Positions 1 through 5,549 of a DNA stretch of 5,549 nucleotides are shown piece by piece; within the stretch, counting starts at the first letter, position 1, and every line of letters begins with the position of its first letter. Both the position numbers and the translations under genes were made by a program. Source of the stretch: DAOUBA01 sp034432855 (lineage in GTDB: Bacteria > Chloroflexota > Anaerolineae > B4-G1); the NCBI GenBank assembly GCA_034432855.1, contig DAOUBA010000145.1, forward strand, positions 1 through 5,549. Direction: 5' to 3'. A model generated the notes under the pieces. The model worked only from the letters and a program-made list of their open reading frames with translations, did no database searches and had not been told where the DNA came from.

Positions 1-1598
1 ATGTCAGCCCCGGTGTTGCACTCGCCAAAGTAGACCTCGTTCCAGGTCGTCGAGTAGGTGCAGAGATAGTGGTGCCCGGCGTCGTCGCTGCCCTGGAGGA
101 CGGGGAGTTCGACCATGGTTACCGGCGGCATGGGGGTGTGGGTGGGCGTAGGCGTGCGCGTTGGCGTTGGGGTAGGCGTGCGCGTGGGGGTGGGCGTAGG
201 AGTAGGGCTTGGGGTAGGACTTGGGGTTGGAGTAGGAGTCGTGGGTTGCAGCGGCACGAGCATCACCGCGTCGGCGGCGACCTCGAATGTCCGGTCCTCG
301 GTGTCGTCAAGCGTCACGTTCCCCAATTCGACGTACTCATCCGTCGTCCCATCCAGAGCAAAATGGTGCTTGCCCAGGTAGACCCAGGCATCGTTGAAAG
401 ACATTTGAGAGACAATGGCCTGGTGTACCTGACCATCGTGATGAATGCGATAGATGGCGCCGCCCTCGGTCGTGGCATATTTGGACGGGATATAGGCGTA
501 CACTGCGTACGTGCCCGCGCTTCCCACAGTCTGAGTGAGCGGCCAACGCGCGCGGCAAGTGGGAGCGCCTGAAAGAAGCACAGGGGAGAAGGAAAGCGTT
601 GAGCCCTGGTATCCCGCATCGTTCCGCAAGGTCCAGCAGCCCGGCGGGGCCTGGGTGTTGCCATCAGCGTCTACCACCACGACCGCGTCGTTGTCCACCA
701 CGATGGCGCCGGGATCGGTCGGAGAGGGAGGAGCAGGACGGTCGAGAGCGTCGCCGGATGGATACCGGGCGGCAGGATCAACCCAGGCATGCCCTTCTAC
801 GGTCATACTGATGTTCGGGGCATGGGCCCACAGGTTGTAACTCGTCTTCTGCGAGCCTGTGTATACTTCCCAGGGGTCCTCCATTATCGTGCTCTCGGTG
901 GTAGTGTACCAACCGTAAGGATTCACCACATCATTCCGACTGAATCCATCCTTGTATACACCAAAATGGAGATGAGGGTCAAAACAGTCATGCCTGCGGT
1001 AGGAGCATCCGGTAGTCCAATTACCGGTGCCACCACCGGTACCGATCGTCTCTCCGGTATCTACGGCGTCCGATACAGCGATGCTTACACTGCTGAGGTG
1101 AGAGTAACGTGTTCTATAGCCGTTGCCGTGATCAATAAAGACCGTGATTCCATAACTCTCGTGGTCAAAATCTGCCCAACCGGCACGTATGACCTCACCG
1201 CCAGCAGCCGCCAGGATAGGCTCCCCCTGGGCTACGCCATAGTCAATGCCATTGTGGCCGGTATAGCAATACGGCGGGCCAGCGCAATCTTCCACATTCA
1301 CCTCTGCGTTGCTCGCGCCGTACTGTACCCCGTTGTTATGCACGATATAGGTATTGCTGGGCGTCAGTACCTCCGTCTCACGACCATATAGCGGATAAGC
1401 ATGGTCAAAGACGCTGGTGACATAACTCTCGCCATAATACGGAGGATACAGGAAAGGAATGGGAGGAGCATCCTGGTGCAGAGGCAATGGCAGAGAACCG
1501 GCTAACGTCATCGTAGCCAGCACTTGTACCAGAGTTAGTATACCAACTGACAAGACACCGATCAGGCAGATTTTCGCCAGCCTATGTTGGTTTTGCAT
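1..1598 (-). CDS. Secreted M23 (LytM-type) zinc metallopeptidase with golvesin-like domain and Thr-Pro linker (3' end outside window)
   Basis: The frame is open from the ATG at 1598-1596 to the window edge: 532 codons plus two bases, no stop. Residues 1-34 are a signal peptide (basic start with R6 and K9, then a long hydrophobic run ending in MTLAGS). Residues about 112-231 are an M23 peptidase domain: GHNGIDYG gives zinc ligands His115 and Asp119, AAAGGEV follows, RYSHLS supplies His167, and DPHLHFGV gives the His209-x-His211 pair. All expected catalytic positions are present, so the enzyme is probably active. M23 enzymes cut peptide bridges, usually in peptidoglycan. Cys pairs 105/111 and 198/205 sit just before the two metal-binding motifs. 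Residues about 297-450 (from AIVVDNDAVVV through AGTYAVYAYIP and YVELGNVTL to ADAVMLVP) resemble the golvesin C-terminal-like beta-sandwich, a probable carbohydrate- or wall-binding module. Residues 452-492 are a Thr-Pro linker, and residues from 493 (with GSDDAG and NEVYFGEC) start a further domain cut by the window. It is third in the operon, 26 bases after the lipoprotein gene. Confidence 0.92.
   Translation of the reverse strand, partial: MQNQHRLAKICLIGVLSVGILTLVQVLATMTLAGSLPLPLHQDAPPIPFLYPPYYGESYVTSVFDHAYPLYGRETEVLTPSNTYIVHNNGVQYGASNAEVNVEDCAGPPYCYTGHNGIDYGVAQGEPILAAAGGEVIRAGWADFDHESYGITVFIDHGNGYRTRYSHLSSVSIAVSDAVDTGETIGTGGGTGNWTTGCSYRRHDCFDPHLHFGVYKDGFSRNDVVNPYGWYTTTESTIMEDPWEVYTGSQKTSYNLWAHAPNISMTVEGHAWVDPAARYPSGDALDRPAPPSPTDPGAIVVDNDAVVVVDADGNTQAPPGCWTLRNDAGYQGSTLSFSPVLLSGAPTCRARWPLTQTVGSAGTYAVYAYIPSKYATTEGGAIYRIHHDGQVHQAIVSQMSFNDAWVYLGKHHFALDGTTDEYVELGNVTLDDTEDRTFEVAADAVMLVPLQPTTPTPTPSPTPSPTPTPTPTRTPTPTPTRTPTPTHTPMPPVTMVELPVLQGSDDAGHHYLCTYSTTWNEVYFGECNTGAD
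123..245 (-). repeat. Low-complexity DNA encoding a Thr-Pro linker in the M23 protein
   Basis: About 41 codons read almost only Pro and Thr, with Ser, Arg and His interspersed (PTPTPSPTPS, then PTRTPTPT units). The DNA is built of imperfect 6-base CCNACN units, giving a strongly C-rich minus strand and G-rich plus strand. Such linkers separate the catalytic part from surface-binding domains in secreted proteins, and are likely extended. The length could vary between strains by slippage, in steps of two residues per unit. Confidence 0.85.
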
Positions 1599-1603
1599 CT
1601 CTC

Positions 1604-1608
1604 CCTCC
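1604..1608 (-). promoter_or_regulatory. Ribosome binding site of the M23 peptidase gene
   Basis: GGAGG on the minus strand, 5 bases before the ATG at 1598-1596, inside the 26-base gap after the lipoprotein stop TAG (1627-1625). It supports the 1598 start, which also places a signal peptide at the N terminus. Confidence 0.75.
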
Positions 1609-1624
1609 AATCGGGGTTCGTACT

Positions 1625-3775
1625 CTAAGGGGTTGCAACGGATTTGACAACCATATCGTGGATACTATATCCGCGAAGGATCGGTCGCCATTCGTTGCGT
1701 TCTAGGTTCACCAAATATAGCCCGGTCAGATTACCGGAATCAATGGGAAAAAGCATCTCCTGACTATCGGGCAGGCACGCTCCTATTGCGAGAGACTCCC
1801 AACCTTCCAAACCGGGGGAAGCGAGCAACCGCTGCAAGTTTTCGCCGTTCAGATCTATGCTATAAAACGCGCCTTTCCAATGTTCGTTTTCCTGGAATCG
1901 CACGTAAAATCTGATTTTAGAGCCATCTGGCGTCCAGCATGCAGGAACAAGCCGGTGCGCCGACGTTACGCCGGGAATATCCTCTGGCCCAACGAGATAA
2001 CGTGCCTCACCGCTTGACAGGTCTTTCACATAGAGACCCGCGGACCCTTCCACCGAATCGTAGAGTAGAGAATAGGTTGAAAAGGAACCGTCGGGGGAAA
2101 GCCTATGGTCACGGAAAGATTGCGGAAATTCTGCGATCTCTTGCAGGCCCGTCCCATCGCTGTAGAAGGAGTAGTAACTAATGTAGCCCTCAGACCCCGG
2201 AAAACCAAAATCACACCACGGTTCTCCCAGTCGCGCACAAGGAGCACCCTGAAAGTGGACCCGCCACACCGGCCCGGGCAGCGGGGCAAAGAGATACTGC
2301 GGCGTTGCCGGAGACGGCCAGAGACCAACCGAGACGACCTCATAGTCCTCAAGGATGCGCCGCTGTTCACCGCTTTCCAGGTCGAGCACGTACAACCCGC
2401 GCTTCTCCCCTCCTTGTGGATGCAGCGAAAAGGCCAGTTCCCCCCTCTCCGAGAGACACGCCCACGTCAAGATCTCCAGTTCCTCGTCATGAAACAACAA
2501 TGGGCGCACTTCTTCATCCCCCTTAACCCCCAAAGGCATTCTCGCTATCCTGTTAAACCGCCCACGCCAATGGGTCAGAACTGCATAGCCCTCCCCATCC
2601 GCCGTCCAGCAGACAGGGGCCTGCCGGTAGGATTGAACGAACCGCTCGAAGTACCAGGTCATCTCCGGATGGCCCAGCCGCGTCTCGCCGCTTGAGACCT
2701 CCACGATGTGGACTCCTTCTTGGTCCGCATAAGCCAGCTTCGAGCCATCCGGCGAGGGTTCCACCGGCCCCTCGAACGCCCCGGCAGGCGCCCCCGCCGG
2801 CGGCACGACAAGCGCAGGAATCGCCAGCACGTTCTCCAACCCGCTGCCATCCCAATTGACCGCATAATAGTACAGCGGGTCACCCGGAACCGGCGCACAA
2901 TCCGGCCCCCGCAGCCGGCACGGCACCCCCGCAAAGATGATCTTGCCGCTGGCACGCAACGCCTCCGTCTGTGCCCGCAGCGCAGCATCCATCGGCGCAC
3001 GCATCAGGTCCACCATATACCCCTGGAGTATCCGCCGCCACGCCCCGCTCTCCAAATCCACTACATAGACCCCTGTCTCCTTGTGCCCATACGGATTGAT
3101 GGCAAAGGCCATCTCCCGCCCGTCCGGCGAACATACCCCCGTCCAGATGAAACTGCCCAGGTCGGCCAGGGTGAACAGCAAGCGCGCTTCCTCGCCGTGA
3201 ACGCCGATGCGGTAGAACTCGTTGTGCCAGCGTCCCTCCCCCCAACGACGCACCACGAACGAGAGACCTTCCCCGTCTGGCAGCCAGCATACCGGTCCCA
3301 CCGGATTGACCCCAGAGACACCCTCAGGCCGAAAGATGTACTCCCCTCCCCCTCCAACCGTGTCCACCACGTAGAGCCCTTCCGCAGCCGGGTAGGCCAG
3401 CAGCCTGCCGTCGGGAGAGAGACGCGGCTCGCCATACGGCCGGGGCGACCCCTCCGGAGGCAGCAGCCCGGACGGAAACTCGGTCACCTGTTCCAGACCG
3501 CTTCCATCGCTCTCTATGGCGTAATAGGCAATGGGCGTCTCCCCCGCCACCACACACTCCGACTCCGTCTCCGCACACGGCGCACCGTGAAAGAGAAGCG
3601 TCCAGGTCGGAAGAGGGGTAGGGGCAGGCGTAGCCGTCGCCGTTGGCAACGGCGTCAGAGTGGGAGAAAAGACCGTAGCCCCCGGCAACCCGGTCGCGGC
3701 AGGTGGCAAACTGCGCTGGCAGGCAGCCACCGGCGCCAGCAGGAGCAACAAGACCATCGCCGTCTTGCGTCTCAT
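1625..3775 (-). CDS. Lipoprotein with three tandem cysteine-bearing PD40 beta-propeller modules
   Basis: This is a 716-residue protein with a classic lipoprotein signal: MRRKT, a hydrophobic run of Leu and Val, and the lipobox VAAC with the lipidated Cys at 19. It is therefore predicted to be anchored on the outer face of the membrane. Residues 30-57 form a Thr/Pro/Ala linker (TPLPTATATPAPTPLP). Three homologous modules follow, at about 57-254, 278-480 and 503-704. Each has the order GxPC-x(6-7)-C, then YY-x(4)-DGSGL or DGTGL, a PDG strand, PxCW-x-x-DG, a last Cys with PDG-like turn, then GLYVVDLESG, W/Q-R-x-IL and a closing Y. The second and third modules are degenerate at the last turn (LSERG, LPDSQ). 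With about four PD40-like blades per module the protein may have some twelve blades. The family binds ligands or proteins; no catalytic site is seen. The gene starts 15 bases after the previous stop, with AGGAGG at 3790-3785, and is followed 26 bases later by the M23 peptidase gene, with which it probably cooperates. The start is secure because the signal sequence begins right at this ATG. Confidence 0.9.
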   Translation of the reverse strand: MRRKTAMVLLLLLAPVAACQRSLPPAATGLPGATVFSPTLTPLPTATATPAPTPLPTWTLLFHGAPCAETESECVVAGETPIAYYAIESDGSGLEQVTEFPSGLLPPEGSPRPYGEPRLSPDGRLLAYPAAEGLYVVDTVGGGGEYIFRPEGVSGVNPVGPVCWLPDGEGLSFVVRRWGEGRWHNEFYRIGVHGEEARLLFTLADLGSFIWTGVCSPDGREMAFAINPYGHKETGVYVVDLESGAWRRILQGYMVDLMRAPMDAALRAQTEALRASGKIIFAGVPCRLRGPDCAPVPGDPLYYYAVNWDGSGLENVLAIPALVVPPAGAPAGAFEGPVEPSPDGSKLAYADQEGVHIVEVSSGETRLGHPEMTWYFERFVQSYRQAPVCWTADGEGYAVLTHWRGRFNRIARMPLGVKGDEEVRPLLFHDEELEILTWACLSERGELAFSLHPQGGEKRGLYVLDLESGEQRRILEDYEVVSVGLWPSPATPQYLFAPLPGPVWRVHFQGAPCARLGEPWCDFGFPGSEGYISYYSFYSDGTGLQEIAEFPQSFRDHRLSPDGSFSTYSLLYDSVEGSAGLYVKDLSSGEARYLVGPEDIPGVTSAHRLVPACWTPDGSKIRFYVRFQENEHWKGAFYSIDLNGENLQRLLASPGLEGWESLAIGACLPDSQEMLFPIDSGNLTGLYLVNLERNEWRPILRGYSIHDMVVKSVATP
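1664..3607 (-). repeat. Three tandem coding repeats (about 600 bases each) inside the lipoprotein gene
   Basis: Copy 1 is about 3607-3014, copy 2 about 2944-2336 and copy 3 about 2269-1664. The repeats are clear in the protein and diverged in the DNA. Each holds four Cys at matching places: 67/74/163/215, 286/293/389/440 and 513/521/613/667. Apart from the lipobox Cys these are the only cysteines in the protein. Copies are joined by spacers of about 22 residues, with Pro in both. Old intragenic duplication is the simplest origin. Confidence 0.85.
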
Positions 3776-3784
3776 CGCTCGCCC

Positions 3785-3790
3785 CCTCCT
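3785..3790 (-). promoter_or_regulatory. Ribosome binding site abutting the upstream stop codon
   Basis: AGGAGG on the minus strand follows immediately after the TGA (3793-3791) of the upstream propeller gene and lies 9 bases before the ATG at 3775. Ribosomes ending the first gene finish on this site, so the two genes are probably translationally coupled. Confidence 0.75.
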
Positions 3791-5038
3791 TCACTCGCCC
3801 AGCCACGCCGGGCAGTAAGCCTCTGCACCAACCGTCACCTGCTGCACTTCACCGGTGCGCACATCCGCCAACCAGATGGCGGACGTCCCGCCCACAGTAG
3901 TACGGAAAGCCAGGCGCTTGCCGTTGGGCAACCAGGCAATGCTATCGGTGAGGACTCCTTCGAACCGCGTCAGCGGCCGCACTTCGCCGGTCTCGATGTC
4001 CGCCAGGTAGATGTTGCTCTCCAACTCCCAGGCCAGGTTGTCGGCGCGAACGCTCTGCGGATTCTCACGTACTATGAAGGCGAGCAGTTCCCCATCCGGC
4101 GACCACATTGGCGGATAGCCGTGCCCGGCATCCGCTGCGGCAATCATGCGGCGATTCTGGCCGCTACCATCGGCCAGCCACAACTCGCCCACCGTGAAGG
4201 GGATGTTCGTGTCCGGCATCCGAATGTAGGCAATGGCATCCCCTCTCGGCGACCAGCGAGGGTAAGCGATGACGTGCCGGGGCTCCTGCAAGAGAAGCCG
4301 CTTGTCACTCCCATCGCGGTTCATCATCCACAACTCTCCGCCCAGCCCCAATCCGCGGCTCACCGTGTAGAGCACCCGCCGATTGTCAGGTGAGATGGCG
4401 ACGTTGTAGGTGTGGGAGTGCGTGTTGAGCCGCCCGGTCGAGCCATCTTCCAGGTTGACCTGAACGATCTCGTTCTCGCCGATGGGGTCGAGGCGCAAGA
4501 TGGCCGAGTTGCCGTCCGGCGTCCAGCCCAGGAAGATGCTGTCGAGACCCAGATCGACGCTCAGGCTGCGGATATGGCCTGAAACCGCGTGCAATACCTT
4601 CACAAACATGCCATCTTCACAGCCGATTTGAACGGCCACCCATTGGCCTCTGGGAGCCGCATACAGCCCGCTGACTTCGCACTGCTCGGGAATCTCCATC
4701 CTCGCCAGCGTGGAAGCGGTGTCCACCCTGGCCGGCAGGGCGTCGAGATCGCTGCGCGGTTTCTGCACGATGGCGCGCGGGCGTCCCTGCGCGTCGGCTG
4801 CGAGATACACCAACGAGCCCTCCTCGCTCACCGCCGTCGCCAGCGGCGGCGGCTGCTGACCAGGGATAGCCGAGGCAACGGGGGAGGCGAGCAGCCCGAC
4901 GGCGAACACTACTCCAGCACCTACAAGCGCCATAAGCCACGCCAGGCTCTGCCCGGCCTGGGGGACGATGCGGGCAAAGGGAGCACGACCGGCTGCGCGA
5001 TGTCGTTGCCCGCCTGGGGCATTGGAAAGAATGTGCAT
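3791..5038 (-). CDS. Secreted or membrane-tethered TolB/PD40-like six-bladed beta-propeller protein
   Basis: This 415-residue protein starts at the ATG 5038-5036, chosen for its AAGGAGG ribosome site and the promoter just upstream. Residues 1-31 are basic and flexible. Residues 32-52 (from LAWLMALVGAGVV) are a hydrophobic segment followed by ASPVASA, a possible signal peptidase I site near residue 57. It could also stay as an N-terminal membrane anchor. Six blade motifs of the PD40 (WD40-like) type follow: YAAPRGQWVAV near 126, WTPDGN near 172, ISPDNRRVLY near 215, WSPRGDAIAY near 262, WSPDGELLAF near 312 and WLPNGKRLAF near 369. Each is followed by strands such as ELWLADGSG or NIYLADIETGE. 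The last residues, CPAWLGE, look like the closing strand of a six-bladed ring. PD40 propellers bind proteins or ligands and are not enzymes by themselves. No catalytic extra domain is present. It is first in the operon, 15 bases before the lipoprotein gene. The partner is unknown. Confidence 0.88.
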   Translation of the reverse strand: MHILSNAPGGQRHRAAGRAPFARIVPQAGQSLAWLMALVGAGVVFAVGLLASPVASAIPGQQPPPLATAVSEEGSLVYLAADAQGRPRAIVQKPRSDLDALPARVDTASTLARMEIPEQCEVSGLYAAPRGQWVAVQIGCEDGMFVKVLHAVSGHIRSLSVDLGLDSIFLGWTPDGNSAILRLDPIGENEIVQVNLEDGSTGRLNTHSHTYNVAISPDNRRVLYTVSRGLGLGGELWMMNRDGSDKRLLLQEPRHVIAYPRWSPRGDAIAYIRMPDTNIPFTVGELWLADGSGQNRRMIAAADAGHGYPPMWSPDGELLAFIVRENPQSVRADNLAWELESNIYLADIETGEVRPLTRFEGVLTDSIAWLPNGKRLAFRTTVGGTSAIWLADVRTGEVQQVTVGAEAYCPAWLGE

Positions 5039-5044
5039 CGGTCT

Positions 5045-5051
5045 CCTCCTT
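5045..5051 (-). promoter_or_regulatory. Ribosome binding site that fixes the start of the secreted propeller gene
   Basis: AAGGAGG on the minus strand, 6 bases before the ATG at 5038-5036, is a near-perfect anti-16S match at ideal spacing. It decides in favour of the 5038 start over the in-frame ATG at 5131, which would lie upstream of the predicted promoter and would add 31 basic, non-conserved-looking residues before the export signal. Confidence 0.8.
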
Positions 5052-5076
5052 CTGACGCCGGTAACGATACGTCCAT

Positions 5077-5107
5077 ATTGTACTACACCCTCCTCCCATT
5101 TTGTCAA
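5077..5107 (-). promoter_or_regulatory. Probable sigma70-type promoter of the three-gene operon
   Basis: On the minus strand a perfect -35 box TTGACA lies at 5107-5102 and a -10 box TACAAT (5 of 6 consensus) at 5082-5077. The spacer is 19 bases, longer than the usual 17. An alternative, weaker -10, TAGTAC at 5085-5080, would give a 16-base spacer. Transcription would start near 5070, leaving a leader of about 32 bases before the ATG at 5038. The site lies downstream of the hairpin at 5192-5166 and directly before the propeller genes, where a promoter is expected. Confidence 0.6.
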
Positions 5108-5165
5108 GTGCCTGATTATTAGGGAGACCACCGACCGCCGATTGCGTCGAGACGAGTCACCAATA

Positions 5166-5192
5166 CCCCCCGTCCCTATCAGGAACGGGGGG
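5166..5192 (-). terminator. Strong GC-rich hairpin, probable transcription terminator of the gene ending at 5232
   Basis: On the minus strand CCCCCCGTTCC pairs with GGGACGGGGGG around the 5-base loop TGATA. This is an 11-bp stem with one U-G wobble in RNA. It begins 39 bases after the stop codon at 5232. Read on the plus strand the wobble becomes a C/A mismatch, so the hairpin is better formed in the minus-strand transcript, which fits the gene direction. The following bases are TATTGG, a poor U-tract, so termination may be imperfect, or the hairpin may act as an mRNA 3' end stabiliser. Confidence 0.6.
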
Positions 5193-5231
5193 CTGTTTCA
5201 TGGCGTCTCTGGCTTGGAGGCCGTCAGGCTC

Positions 5232-5549
5232 TCACCTGCCCCGGAGCAGGATGGTCATGGTGGCCGCCTGGCCGGGAGCAGTCGAGTTGTAGGACACCGC
5301 CAGCCTATAGTCGCCCGCTGCCAGGCCAGTCGTCCTCAGGTCGTAGTGATACTTGCGGTTGCCCTGGATGACAATCCCCCGCGCCGGATTGGTCGCCAGG
5401 CCCACGGGACCGACCGCTACGTCACCATTGGCATCCAACAGCCGCAGGGTGACCGTCGGATCCGCCACAAAGTTCCCCTCCACATCCGTCAGCGTGAACT
5501 GCACCGGGATGGTGCGGCCCGCCTGGACAACATAGGGATCGGCGGTGCT
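5232..5549 (-). CDS. C-terminal part of an exported protein ending in a PxKF-like beta-sandwich domain (5' end outside window)
   Basis: The frame is open from the window edge to a TGA at 5234-5232, giving 105 visible residues. A GTG at 5504-5502 could be read as a start, but the frame continues upstream with sensible residues (ADPYVVQAGRTIP) and no ribosome site is seen there, so I treat this as the tail of a longer gene. The visible part alternates hydrophobic and polar residues as in a beta-sandwich. It carries TIPVQFTLTD, then NGDVAVGP, a YHYDL strand, GLAAGDYRLAV and a final strand TMTILLRG. This order (P-x-x-F-x-L-T-D, then Y-x-Y-x-L, then G-x-Y-x-L-x-V) matches my memory of PxKF-type C-terminal domains on secreted bacterial proteins, though here the motif reads PVQF. 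Such domains are thought to be structural or adhesive rather than catalytic. The catalytic or main part of the protein lies outside the window, so its job is unknown. Confidence 0.75.
   Translation of the reverse strand, partial: STADPYVVQAGRTIPVQFTLTDVEGNFVADPTVTLRLLDANGDVAVGPVGLATNPARGIVIQGNRKYHYDLRTTGLAAGDYRLAVSYNSTAPGQAATMTILLRGR

Larger units (their letters stand above)
5039..5231 (-). other. Intergenic region between the PxKF-type gene and the propeller-peptidase operon
   Basis: This 193-base gap carries the hairpin at 5192-5166 near the upstream gene and the promoter at 5107-5077 near the downstream gene, with about 58 bases between them in which I see no clear operator, riboswitch or small gene. 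The arrangement separates two transcription units that run in the same direction. Confidence 0.7.

Noticed and set aside
123..245. CRISPR array or tandem DNA repeat element
   Set aside because: The short repeat is only the 6-base periodicity of Thr-Pro codons inside an open frame; there are no spacers and no conserved repeat of CRISPR length.
69..572. Plus-strand frames with Gly/Val/Arg-rich repeats (also 115-381)
   Set aside because: The Gly-Val repeat is the reverse reading of the Thr-Pro linker codons of the M23 gene, not a real repetitive protein.
789..1391. A 200-codon plus-strand open frame
   Set aside because: It lies antisense to the M23 domain, whose catalytic motifs are intact on the minus strand. 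The plus-strand product has no recognisable features.
2708..4393. A 561-codon plus-strand open frame antisense to both propeller genes
   Set aside because: It spans the junction of two well-supported minus-strand genes, is rich in Arg, Pro and His as expected from an antisense shadow of GC-rich DNA, and shows no domain, export signal or convincing ribosome site.
5039..5131. Longer version of the secreted propeller gene starting at 5131
   Set aside because: The extension contains the predicted promoter and the best ribosome site, and it puts a poor, basic stretch before the export signal.
5232..5504. A complete 90-residue small gene starting at GTG 5504
   Set aside because: The frame stays open to the window edge with residues that continue the same beta-sandwich domain, and no ribosome site precedes the GTG; it is better read as the end of a larger gene.

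Overview
The window looks like chromosomal DNA from a bacterium of the phylum Chloroflexota, Anaerolineae-like. This is inference from style: secreted proteins with long Thr-Pro linkers, PD40 beta-propellers, golvesin-type and PxKF-like beta-sandwich domains, moderately high GC and strong AGGAGG-type ribosome sites. No rRNA, tRNA, CRISPR array, transposase or phage gene was seen. Every gene I can support lies on the minus strand, so the genes read from high to low coordinates.

Layout, in transcription order. (1) 5549-5232: the 3' end of a gene that enters from outside the window. It encodes a C-terminal beta-sandwich resembling the PxKF domain of exported proteins. (2) 5231-5039: a 193-base intergenic region. 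It holds an 11-bp GC-rich hairpin (5192-5166) that probably ends gene 1, and a sigma70-type promoter (TTGACA at 5107-5102, TACAAT at 5082-5077) that probably starts the next operon. (3) 5038-3791: a 415-residue exported six-bladed TolB/PD40-like beta-propeller. (4) 3775-1625: a 716-residue lipoprotein made of three tandem copies of a roughly 200-residue, cysteine-bearing PD40 module. (5) 1598-1 and beyond: a secreted M23 (LytM-type) metallopeptidase, followed by a golvesin C-terminal-like domain, a Thr-Pro linker and the beginning of another domain cut by the window edge.

Genes 3, 4 and 5 are separated by only 15 and 26 bases, each with its own good ribosome site and no terminator between them, so they very likely form one operon. 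All three products appear to be exported: one secreted or membrane-tethered propeller, one lipid-anchored multi-propeller, and one modular cell-wall or extracellular peptidase. A reasonable inference is a cell-surface complex in which the propellers bind a partner or envelope polymer and the M23 enzyme cuts a peptide cross-link. No substrate can be named from the sequence. No defence system or obviously novel mobile system is visible. The most unusual items are the triplicated four-cysteine propeller lipoprotein, its linkage to the peptidase, and a stretch of lower GC that covers the 3' end of one gene and the 5' half of the next.
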